The position numbers and the translations under genes are program-made. From positions 1-5,692 of the forward strand of contig CANBLA010000067.1 in NCBI GenBank assembly GCA_947369305.1: a stretch of 5,692 nucleotides of DNA, written 5' to 3'. This document shows positions 1 through 5,692 of this stretch, in pieces. Position 1 is the first letter of the stretch. Each line of letters opens with the position of its first letter. The notes below the pieces were generated by a model, which saw only the letters and a program-made list of their open reading frames with translations, was not told the DNA's origin and searched no databases. This DNA comes from an uncultured Clostridia bacterium. GTDB taxonomy: Bacteria > Bacillota_A > Clostridia > TANB77 > CAG-508.

Positions 1-1125
1 ACAGGAACATTTGAGGCTTTGGAGCTTAGAGATAAGGATGAAAAACGTTTTGCTGGAAAAGGTGTTTTGAATGCCGTTGATAATGTGAACAAAAAAATTT
101 CCAGAAAAATAGAAGGAATGAATGTGTATGACCAAATTAGAATTGACGAAGAATTAATTAACATGGCAGGAGAAAACAAAACCAAATTAGGAGCAAATGC
201 AACGTTAGGAGTTTCCATTGCAGTATGCAAAGCGGCGGCAGAATCGCTAGGAATGCAATTGTACAATTATATTGGTGGAATAAATAGTAAAATGTTGCCA
301 ATTCCAATGATGAATATTCTAAATGGTGGAAAACATGCAGAAAATAACGTCAATATTCAAGAGTTTATGATCATGCCAACTGGGGCTGAAAATATTAAAC
401 AAGCGATTCAAATGGGTGCAGAAGTATATCATGCACTAAAGAAAATATTAAAAATAAATGGTTATGGAACTGGTGTTGGAGATGAAGGTGGATTTGCGCC
501 AGATTTACAAAATGAAGAAGAAGCATTTAAATATATTTTAGAAGCTATCAATCATGCTGGTTATGAGCCGGGAAAGGATATTAATTTAGCTATTGATGTT
601 GCAGCAACAGAAATGTTTGATGCGGCAAAAAAAGGAAATAAACAAGGCTACGAATTTTGGAAAACAGGAGAGTTTAAAACAGCAGATGAAATGATTACGT
701 ATTTAAAAGATTTAACAGAAAAATATCCGATTATTTCCATAGAAGATGGCTTAGCCGAAGAAGATTGGGATGCTTGGAAAAAATTAAGTGATGAATTAAA
801 AAATAAAATTATGTTAGTTGGAGACGATATTTTTGTTACAAATCGAGCACGTTTCGAAAAGGGTATCAAAAAAGGAGTTGCTAATACGATTTTGATTAAA
901 CCAAATCAAATTGGTACGGTAACTGAAACATTAGATTGTATTGAAATGGCGAAACAAAATGGATATAAAACAGTAATTTCACATCGTTCTGGGGAAACAG
1001 AAGATACGTTTATCGCAGATTTAGCGGTAGCGGTCAATAGCGGTTATATTAAATCAGGAGCTCCTTGTAGAACAGATAGGGTGGCGAAGTATAATCGTTT
1101 AATTAACATTGAGAGTGAGATTTAA
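1..1125 (+). CDS. eno: Enolase (phosphopyruvate hydratase), 5'-partial
   Basis: Converts 2-phosphoglycerate to phosphoenolpyruvate in cytoplasmic glycolysis. The frame is open from base 1 ([11 protein letters not shown]), matching the mobile loop after the SGAST region, so the gene runs off the left edge. By comparison with the ~430-residue family about 42 residues are missing, and the TTG at 19 is internal and not a start. Counting from the first codon, 374 residues remain. The catalytic set is visible: GDEGG (Glu162), metal ligands AIDVA (Asp199), SIEDG (Glu248) and LVGDD (Asp275), the ILIKPNQ lysine (Lys300), the SHRSGETED signature (327-335), and Lys351 in YIKSGAP. Two oddities: APCRTDR has Cys where Ser is usual, and the protein ends at NIESEI, roughly 15-20 residues short of typical enolases. 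Both ends of the active-site machinery that are present look intact, so it should be functional in the full-length form. Its promoter and ribosome binding site lie outside the window. Confidence 0.98.
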   Translation, partial: TGTFEALELRDKDEKRFAGKGVLNAVDNVNKKISRKIEGMNVYDQIRIDEELINMAGENKTKLGANATLGVSIAVCKAAAESLGMQLYNYIGGINSKMLPIPMMNILNGGKHAENNVNIQEFMIMPTGAENIKQAIQMGAEVYHALKKILKINGYGTGVGDEGGFAPDLQNEEEAFKYILEAINHAGYEPGKDINLAIDVAATEMFDAAKKGNKQGYEFWKTGEFKTADEMITYLKDLTEKYPIISIEDGLAEEDWDAWKKLSDELKNKIMLVGDDIFVTNRARFEKGIKKGVANTILIKPNQIGTVTETLDCIEMAKQNGYKTVISHRSGETEDTFIADLAVAVNSGYIKSGAPCRTDRVAKYNRLINIESEI

Positions 1126-1178
1126 TGATAGTACATTTTATTGAGTCTCATAAAATAAATATTAAAAAATTCACGAAG

Positions 1179-1218
1179 AAAATCCTAACTAGTGTATAGG
1201 CATTAGTTGGGATTTTTT
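1179..1218 (+). terminator. Rho-independent terminator of eno
   Basis: A 13-bp stem pairs 1179-1191 with 1204-1216 and contains one G-U wobble (1186-1209). The loop is the 12 bases 1192-1203, and the stem runs directly into a T tract (1213-1218). It lies about 50 bases after the enolase stop and before the next promoter, so it separates eno from the downstream unit. Confidence 0.88.
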
Positions 1219-1274
1219 GTATAAAAAAATCCTAAAATAGGAAGAAGTTATATGAGGATTTCTATTATTTTGCC

Positions 1275-1303
1275 TTGTCATTTCTTTATAAAAGTGTTAT
1301 AAT
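1275..1303 (+). promoter_or_regulatory. SigA/sigma-70-type promoter
   Basis: A -35 box TTGTCA (1275-1280, one mismatch to TTGACA), a 17-base spacer and a perfect TATAAT -10 box (1298-1303). Transcription would be expected to start near 1309-1311, giving a 5' leader of about 20 bases that carries the ribosome binding site. This placement rules out the upstream in-frame TTG at 1275 as a start codon, because that TTG is the -35 box itself. Confidence 0.88.
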
Positions 1304-1319
1304 AACATTAAGTTTAATT

Positions 1320-1326
1320 GAGGTGA
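1320..1326 (+). promoter_or_regulatory. Ribosome binding site fixing the start at 1332
   Basis: GAGGTGA lies 5 bases before ATG 1332. It is a strong Shine-Dalgarno match and, with the promoter at 1275-1303, decides for the ATG start over the longer frame beginning at TTG 1275. Confidence 0.9.
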
Positions 1327-1331
1327 AAGAA

Positions 1332-2198
1332 ATGAAGAAAGATATCACAAAATTTTTAGATAGATTGAATGGTAAAAACAGATACATATTTTTTATAATA
1401 TTGATTTTAATTTGTGTGCTTGCTTTAAGTTTAGGTATATATTCCCAATTTTTTTATCAATATTCTGATATTGATCCTTTTATGATGGGAATTAATATAG
1501 GAAATAAAAAAACAGTAGAAGAGTATAAGTTATTGAAAAATAATTTTAATGAGCTGTTTCAAAACAATTTGAAAGTAAGTGGTGAAAATAAGGCAAAAAA
1601 ATTAAACAATGAGAACGATATTGTTTATACAGCTTACAATTTAGTAAACCAAGATGAAACCTACTATACAGTAGATGCTCAAATACCAATAATCAATATA
1701 GATAGTAAAACAGTAGAAATGATTAATTTAGAAATAAAAAATGAGTATTACAATAAAGCCAATTCCATTATGCGACAAATGCAAGGAAATACAATTTATA
1801 AAGTTTCATATATGGCATATATGAACTCAGATATTTTATCACTTGTGATAAGAGCTTCCTTAAAAGAGGAGGGGAAACCTGAAAAAGTTTCGATCAAAAC
1901 TTACAATTATAGTATTTCAAAAGAAAAAACAATTTCAATAGAGGATTTAATCGATTTAAAGAAAACAACACCAGAAATTGTACAACGTAATATCAAAGAT
2001 GAAATAAAGACTGTCTATGAAAATAGTAAAATTATAGCACAAGAATATGGTAATCTCTATGAAAGAGATTTAGATAGTGAGATGTATCAAATAGAATTGA
2101 CAGAGAATTATTTTTTAACAGATGATGGATATGTTTATATTGTGTATGCGTATGGAAATAGGAATGATACAAATGAAATGGATATTGTAATTTTTTAA
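1332..2198 (+). CDS. Membrane-anchored RsiV/PdaC-like (DUF4163/DUF3298-type) protein
   Basis: A 288-residue protein of unknown function. It has a short basic N-terminus (1-17), one hydrophobic helix at about 18-37, then an all-extracytoplasmic region, so it is predicted to be single-pass with its bulk outside. Residues about 113-288 look like the DUF4163 plus DUF3298 arrangement of Bacillus RsiV and PdaC: a strand ending in the IPIIN-like element, a helix rich in N, E and K (127-150), paired strands (KVSYMAYMNSDILSLVIRAS), YNYSISKEKTISIEDLIDLK, and a closing FLTDDGYVYIVYAYG segment. No polysaccharide deacetylase domain follows. The cytoplasmic tail is only ~17 residues, too short for an anti-sigma domain, and no sigma factor lies beside it. 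It is the first gene of a unit with the YibE/F gene 12 bases downstream. The family assignment is by eye and a divergent relative is possible. Confidence 0.8.
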   Translation: MKKDITKFLDRLNGKNRYIFFIILILICVLALSLGIYSQFFYQYSDIDPFMMGINIGNKKTVEEYKLLKNNFNELFQNNLKVSGENKAKKLNNENDIVYTAYNLVNQDETYYTVDAQIPIINIDSKTVEMINLEIKNEYYNKANSIMRQMQGNTIYKVSYMAYMNSDILSLVIRASLKEEGKPEKVSIKTYNYSISKEKTISIEDLIDLKKTTPEIVQRNIKDEIKTVYENSKIIAQEYGNLYERDLDSEMYQIELTENYFLTDDGYVYIVYAYGNRNDTNEMDIVIF

Positions 2199-2203
2199 GG
2201 AGG
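2197..2203 (+). promoter_or_regulatory. Ribosome binding site for the TTG start at 2211
   Basis: AAGGAGG, a full consensus Shine-Dalgarno, overlaps the last two bases of the preceding stop codon and sits 7 bases before TTG 2211. It supports the non-ATG start and translational linkage with the upstream gene. Confidence 0.92.
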
Positions 2204-2210
2204 AGTAAAA

Positions 2211-3419
2211 TTGAGGAAAATTGTGTTATGTACAATTACATGGTTAATAATGATAAATTTTGTGATAGCATCTTATGCAACAACAGAAGGAAATCCTACT
2301 TCGGAAGAAACAGTTATACCAGAGAAAGTGGCAGAAACAAGTATACAAATAGATTGTAGAGCAGTTGTAACCAAAATAGGTGAAATTAAAGATGTTGAAA
2401 CTGGTTCCATCACAGATACTGTTCAAGAAGTAACGATAGAAATATTAGATGGGGTATATGAGACAGAAGAGTTTACAACCAATTATATATTGTCCTATGA
2501 TATAGATGGAAAAATAAAAGCATATGAATTAGAAATTGGTGACAAAGTTAGTGTTCAATTAGTTGAAGATGAAATGGGAAATGTGACAGCTACAGTTCAA
2601 AATGTGATTAGAGATAAATATATTTTTGTAATGTTTGGGTTGTTTTTATTAACGATTGTTTTTATTGGAGGAAAACAGGGAGTTAAAGCAATCATTGGAT
2701 TAATAATTACGATTTTAGCAGTATATTTTATTTTAATCAAAGGTATCTATTTAGGCTATGATGCTATTTTGATGACGATAGTTACTTCTGCTGTTATTAT
2801 TGTTCTTACCTTTATTATCATTGGCGGATTTAGCAAGAAAATATTGACAGCAGCTTTAGGAACGTTAGGTGGTGTTATTTCAAGTGGAATTGTTGCAATT
2901 TTATTTAGCCATTTAGCCAAACTTTCAGGTGCATGTGAAGATGCAATACAATTGAGTATGAATATGAATACTGTTAATTTTAATTTTAGAGATTTGATTT
3001 TTGCAGGAATTGTTATTTCAGCTTTAGGTGCCTGTATGGATGTTGGAATGTCGATTGCATCTAGCTTGGACGAGATAAAAAATAAAACCAAAGATATTTC
3101 TTGGCAAGAATTGTTTAAAAGTGGAATGAATATTGGAAAAGATGTTATAGGAACGATGACAAATACGTTGATTTTAGCTTATGTAGGAGGAGCCCTAACG
3201 TTAATTTTATTATTTTTAGCATGTGATATGGGAATGACGGAAATTTTGAACAAAGAGACAATTTCTGAGGAAGTCATATCTGCTATAGCAGGAAGTATGG
3301 GAGTTGTATTCACAGTTCCAATAACTGCTTTCATTTATTCTCTTTTAAATCGAAGAAAAACGACGTATAAAACTACTTCAGAAAATAAACTAGAGGGAAA
3401 TAGAAGTTTAAAAGTATAA
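2211..3419 (+). CDS. YibE/F family membrane protein
   Basis: A 402-residue envelope protein of the YibE/F family (PF07907), whose biochemical role is not established. The TTG start has a consensus ribosome binding site and opens a convincing signal peptide: MRK, a hydrophobic core (about 4-19) and a likely cleavage after SYA (near residue 23). Residues about 45-132 form a beta-rich extracytoplasmic domain (DCRAVVTKIGEIKDVET, then ELEIGDKVSVQLVED). About seven membrane helices follow at roughly 137-152, 158-178, 185-205, 212-234, 262-283, 316-338 and 354-376. The family-typical stretch ALGACMDVGMSIASSLDEI is at 271-289, and GTMTNTLILAYVGG is at 314-327. The C-terminal tail (380-402) is basic and probably cytoplasmic. 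Start and stop are both supported, and the length is normal for single-chain family members. Co-transcription with the RsiV/PdaC-like gene is inferred from the 12-base gap and the absence of a terminator between them. Confidence 0.94.
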   Translation: MRKIVLCTITWLIMINFVIASYATTEGNPTSEETVIPEKVAETSIQIDCRAVVTKIGEIKDVETGSITDTVQEVTIEILDGVYETEEFTTNYILSYDIDGKIKAYELEIGDKVSVQLVEDEMGNVTATVQNVIRDKYIFVMFGLFLLTIVFIGGKQGVKAIIGLIITILAVYFILIKGIYLGYDAILMTIVTSAVIIVLTFIIIGGFSKKILTAALGTLGGVISSGIVAILFSHLAKLSGACEDAIQLSMNMNTVNFNFRDLIFAGIVISALGACMDVGMSIASSLDEIKNKTKDISWQELFKSGMNIGKDVIGTMTNTLILAYVGGALTLILLFLACDMGMTEILNKETISEEVISAIAGSMGVVFTVPITAFIYSLLNRRKTTYKTTSENKLEGNRSLKV

Positions 3420-3424
3420 AAAAT

Positions 3425-3457
3425 AAAGAGAAATTTGTATATCAAATTTCTCTTTTT
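3425..3457. terminator. Bidirectional terminator between convergent units
   Basis: A perfect 13-bp stem (3425-3437 with 3443-3455) with a 5-base TATAT loop. On the plus strand it ends in a T run (3453-3457). On the minus strand it is followed by TTTATTTTTT. It begins 5 bases after the YibE/F stop and abuts the pflA stop codon (3456-3458), even sharing T residues with it, so one hairpin serves both convergent transcripts. Confidence 0.93.
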
Positions 3458-4175
3458 ATAAAATTCCTAAAAGAGTTTTGGCACGTTTAATTTGTTCTTT
3501 ATTAGGAGGTGCGACATTTTCCAATTCATATTTTTTTTCAAGTTTGTCCCATTTGAATTTTCCTAAATTATGGTATGGTAAAATTTCTACTTTTTCTACA
3601 CTTTTTAAACGATCAATGAAATTCTTTAATTTTTTTAAGTCTTTCTCATCATCTGTAAAATCTGGAATCAATACTTGCCTAATCCACATTGGAATGGAAT
3701 GTTCACTCAAATAGGTTGCAAAGTTTAAAGTATTGGTATTGGGTGAACCAACTAAATTAATACATTTTTCATTATCAATATGTTTGATATCTAATAAAAC
3801 AAGGTTAGTATATTGTAATAGTTGTTTTATATCTTCAGTAAGCGGAAGACTTCCAGCAGTATCAAGAGCGGTATGGATTTTTCTAAGATTTAATTCTTTA
3901 AAAAGAGCAGTAACAAACTTTGCTTGCAGCAAGGGTTCACCACCTGAAACAGTAACACCACCATGAGAAGTTGTAATATAAGGTTTTAAACGCATTACTT
4001 TTTCAACTATTTCGTCTATAGAATATTCGTTTCCTTTAGAAATATCCCAAGTATCACGATTATGACAATATTTACATTTTAAAGGACAACCTTGCATAAA
4101 AAGAACAAATCGAATACCAGGACCATCCACGGTCCCAAATGATTCAAAAGAATGTATTTTTCCTGTAATTTTCAT
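3456..4175 (-). CDS. pflA: Pyruvate formate-lyase-activating enzyme (radical SAM)
   Basis: Installs the glycyl radical on pyruvate formate-lyase, using a [4Fe-4S] cluster and S-adenosylmethionine in the anaerobic cytoplasm. The protein is complete: 239 residues against about 246 in E. coli. The cluster motif CxxxCxxC is Cys30, Cys34 and Cys37 (GCPLKCKYCHN). The SAM-binding GGE is at 78-80 (TVSGGEPLLQ), followed by Asp105 in DTAG, Asp129/Lys131 in LLDIKH, Arg166 in WIRQVLIP and His202 in ILPYHNLGKFKW; the last two fall at the same residue numbers as in the E. coli enzyme. The N-terminal GTVDGPGIRFVLFMQGC is classic for PFL-AE. The single cluster motif, with no extra ferredoxin-like insert, separates it from the activases of other glycyl radical enzymes. 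The ATG is preceded by AAAGGAT with 6-base spacing. It is the second gene of the pflB-pflA operon, 57 bases after pflB. Confidence 0.97.
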   Translation of the reverse strand: MKITGKIHSFESFGTVDGPGIRFVLFMQGCPLKCKYCHNRDTWDISKGNEYSIDEIVEKVMRLKPYITTSHGGVTVSGGEPLLQAKFVTALFKELNLRKIHTALDTAGSLPLTEDIKQLLQYTNLVLLDIKHIDNEKCINLVGSPNTNTLNFATYLSEHSIPMWIRQVLIPDFTDDEKDLKKLKNFIDRLKSVEKVEILPYHNLGKFKWDKLEKKYELENVAPPNKEQIKRAKTLLGIL

Positions 4176-4180
4176 TTTAT

Positions 4181-4187
4181 ATCCTTT
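4181..4187 (-). promoter_or_regulatory. Ribosome binding site of pflA
   Basis: Read on the minus strand, AAAGGAT ends 5-6 bases upstream of the pflA ATG (4175-4173). It confirms that start and shows that pflA has its own translation initiation downstream of the intergenic hairpin. Confidence 0.8.
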
Positions 4188-4202
4188 CTTTTAAATAATA
4201 GG

Positions 4203-4221
4203 GGGCACGATTCACGTGCCC
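4203..4221 (-). other. GC-rich intercistronic hairpin between pflB and pflA
   Basis: A perfect 7-bp stem GGGCACG/CGTGCCC (4203-4209 with 4215-4221) with a 5-base loop, 12 bases after the pflB stop. Six of the seven... pairs are mostly G-C (5 of 7) in otherwise very AT-rich DNA, so it is unlikely to be chance. On the transcribed minus strand it is followed by CCTATTATTT and not by a clean U run, so it is at best a leaky terminator. An mRNA 3'-end stabiliser or processing element that lets pflB be made in excess over pflA is equally plausible. Confidence 0.7.
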
Positions 4222-4233
4222 TTTTAAAGTTAT

Positions 4234-5648
4234 TTAGATTGACTCATGAATGGTTCGATTAATAACATCCAATTGTTGTTCACGAGTAAGTTTTGTAAAG
4301 TTTACGGCATATCCAGAAACACGAATTGTAAGTTGAGGATATTTTTCAGGATGTTCCATTGCATCTTCTAATAAACTTCTATCAAAAACATTAACATTAA
4401 TATGGTGGCTATGTTGTGCAAAATAGCCATCTAATAAAGCAACTAAATTGTGAATACGTGTTTGCTCATCTTTTCCAAGTGTTTTTGGAGTTACAGCAAA
4501 CGTATAGGAAATACCATCTTCAGCGTGTTTATAAGGTAATTTTGCAATTGTATTTAAAACTGATACAGCACCATGTGTATCACGTCCATGAATTGGATTT
4601 GCTCCAGGACCAAATGGGCTACCTGCAGATCTTCCATCAGGTGTACTTCCTGTTGCTTTTCCATAAACAACATTAGAAGTAATGGTTAAAATTGACATCG
4701 TTGGTTTTGAATTTCGATATGTTTTTTGCATACGTAATTTTGCCATAAACTTTTTCACAATTTCAACAGCAATACTGTCAACTCTGTCATCATCATTTCC
4801 GTATTTTGGAAAATCACCTTCGATTTTGTAATCAATCGCTAAACCAGTTTCATCACGGATAACTTTTACTTTTGCATATTTCATAGCAGAGAACGAATCT
4901 GCTACAATCGAAAGTCCTGCAATACCGCAAGCCATGGTACGAAGAATTTCTCGATCATGAAGGGACATGGCTAAACTTTCATACGAATATTTGTCATGCA
5001 TATAATGGATAATATTTAATGCTTCGATATAAGTTTTGGCAACCCAGTCCATCATGCAATCGAATTTTTCCCAAACTTCGTCAAAATCTAAATATTCAGA
5101 AGTTACAGGATCAAATTTAGAAGTTATTTGCTTGCCAGAAACTTCATCACGACCACCATTAATAGCATATAATAGTGTTTTGGCAAGGTTGGCACGAGCA
5201 CCGAAAAATTGCATTTGTTTTCCAATACGCATCGCAGAAACACAACAAGCAATTCCATAATCATCACCCCAATATTCACGCATTAGATCATCATTTTCGT
5301 ATTGAATAGAGCTGGTATCAATGGATAATTTTGCTGTATAATCTTTAAAGCCTTGTGGTAAATTGTTTGACCAAAGTACAGTTAGATTTGGTTCTGGTGC
5401 AGGACCTAAAGTTTCTAAAGTGTGTAATACGCGGAATGAATTTTTCGTCACTAAAGTACGACCATCAATTCCTTGCCCAGCAATGCTTTCTGTTACCCAA
5501 ACTGGGTCACCACTAAATAATTCATCATATTCTGGGGTACGTAAGAAACGAATCATACGTAATTTCATGACAAAATGATCCATAATTTCTTGTGCTTCTT
5601 CTTCTGTAATAACATGATTTGCTAAATCTCGTTCGAAGTAAATATCTA
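4234..5648 (-). CDS. pflB: Formate C-acetyltransferase (pyruvate formate-lyase), C-terminal part
   Basis: Cleaves pyruvate with CoA to acetyl-CoA and formate. About 470 genuine codons remain, beginning at [11 protein letters not shown], which corresponds to roughly residue 285 of the ~760-residue E. coli enzyme. The N-terminal third or more lies beyond the contig end. The adjacent catalytic cysteines of IACCVSAM are encoded at 5242-5247 (E. coli Cys418/Cys419). The pyruvate-binding Arg of FGARANL is at 5194-5196 (E. coli Arg435). The radical glycine of RVSGYAV is at 4312-4314 (E. coli Gly734). [39 protein letters not shown] ([11 protein letters not shown]) and [11 protein letters not shown] are further family blocks. 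These cysteine, arginine and glycine sites identify a true PFL, not a glycerol dehydratase or choline lyase. Codons upstream of 5648 in the same open frame are adapter and must not be annotated as protein. It is the first gene of an operon with pflA. Confidence 0.97.
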
Positions 5649-5692
5649 AGATCGGAAGAGCACACGTCTGAACTCCAGTCACTGGCACCTAT
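5649..5692 (+). other. Illumina TruSeq-type adapter and index (sequencing artefact)
   Basis: The plus strand reads agatcggaagagc at 5649-5661 and continues through 5682 as the standard TruSeq index-read adapter ending in CCAGTCAC. It is followed by an 8-base index TGGCACCT (5683-5690) and AT (5691-5692), the first bases of the next constant adapter block. The leading A at 5649 is either genomic or the dA-tail. The minus-strand translation gives the well-known contaminant peptide VQTCALPI fused to the real pflB frame. This segment is not part of the organism's genome. Confidence 0.98.

Noticed and set aside
1125..1199. A 24-codon frame ([10 protein letters not shown]...) starting at an ATG that overlaps the enolase stop
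   Set aside because: No usable ribosome binding site, low-complexity lysine/isoleucine content, and the frame runs into the terminator stem.
1275..1331. An N-terminal extension of the RsiV/PdaC-like protein from TTG 1275 (19 extra residues)
   Set aside because: The TTG is the -35 box of the promoter and the -10 box lies inside the extension; a GAGGTGA ribosome binding site points to ATG 1332.
2756..3091. A 111-codon antisense open frame inside the YibE/F gene
   Set aside because: It is the reverse complement of well-supported membrane-helix coding sequence, has no ribosome binding site, and shows no recognisable family.
4176..4233. An independent pflA promoter in the pflB-pflA gap
   Set aside because: A TATTAT-like -10 is present on the minus strand, but no acceptable -35 lies at the right distance, and the area is taken up by the hairpin and ribosome binding site.
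4416..4676. Plus-strand open frames opposite pflB (also 5036-5260 and 5363-5578)
   Set aside because: They lie entirely within conserved PFL coding sequence on the other strand and have no initiation signals or family features.
5647..5688. A native start of pflB at GTG 5688
   Set aside because: The codons from 5688 to about 5649 are adapter sequence; PFL continues for about 284 more residues upstream in the family.
1..5692. Mobile element, CRISPR array, tRNA/rRNA, riboswitch or defence system
   Set aside because: No tandem spaced repeats, transposase or integrase motifs, cloverleaf or other structured RNA pattern was seen on either strand; all non-coding gaps are under 210 bases and are accounted for by promoters, terminators and ribosome binding sites.

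Overview
The window looks like a short metagenomic or draft-genome contig from a low-GC Gram-positive bacterium (Bacillota, anaerobic or facultative fermenter). Supporting signs are the strongly AT-rich coding and intergenic DNA, AAGGAGG/GAGGTG ribosome binding sites, a TTG start, a near-consensus SigA-type promoter, and the gene content (enolase, pyruvate formate-lyase, YibE/F). The reading frames use the standard bacterial code. A finer taxonomic placement cannot be made from what is visible here.

Layout. (1) 1-1125, plus strand: enolase, cut by the left edge and lacking about the first 42 residues. It ends in three consecutive in-frame stops and is followed by a strong Rho-independent terminator (1179-1218). 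(2) 1275-3419, plus strand: a two-gene transcription unit with its own promoter (1275-1303). It encodes a single-pass membrane protein with an RsiV/PdaC-like extracytoplasmic region and, 12 bases downstream, a secreted-domain plus polytopic YibE/F-family membrane protein. A perfect 13-bp hairpin (3425-3457) closes the unit and can terminate from both sides. (3) 3456-5648, minus strand: a pflB-pflA operon, pyruvate formate-lyase followed by its radical-SAM activating enzyme. A GC-rich hairpin lies in the 57-base gap. pflB is cut off and only its C-terminal 470 or so codons are present.

The last 44 bases (5649-5692) are not genomic. They are the Illumina TruSeq-type adapter followed by an 8-base index and the first two bases of the downstream adapter. 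The long minus-strand frame reads straight through this and acquires a false N-terminus containing the familiar adapter-derived VQTCALPI peptide. This also shows that the right edge is a real contig end and not a biological boundary.

How the genes relate. Enolase makes phosphoenolpyruvate in lower glycolysis, and PFL/PFL-AE split pyruvate to acetyl-CoA and formate under anaerobiosis, so both flanks belong to fermentative central carbon metabolism. The middle pair is envelope-related and of unknown function. It is the only part with potential for undescribed biology. I see no CRISPR, mobile element, RNA gene, phage or defence system, and the window is otherwise ordinary.
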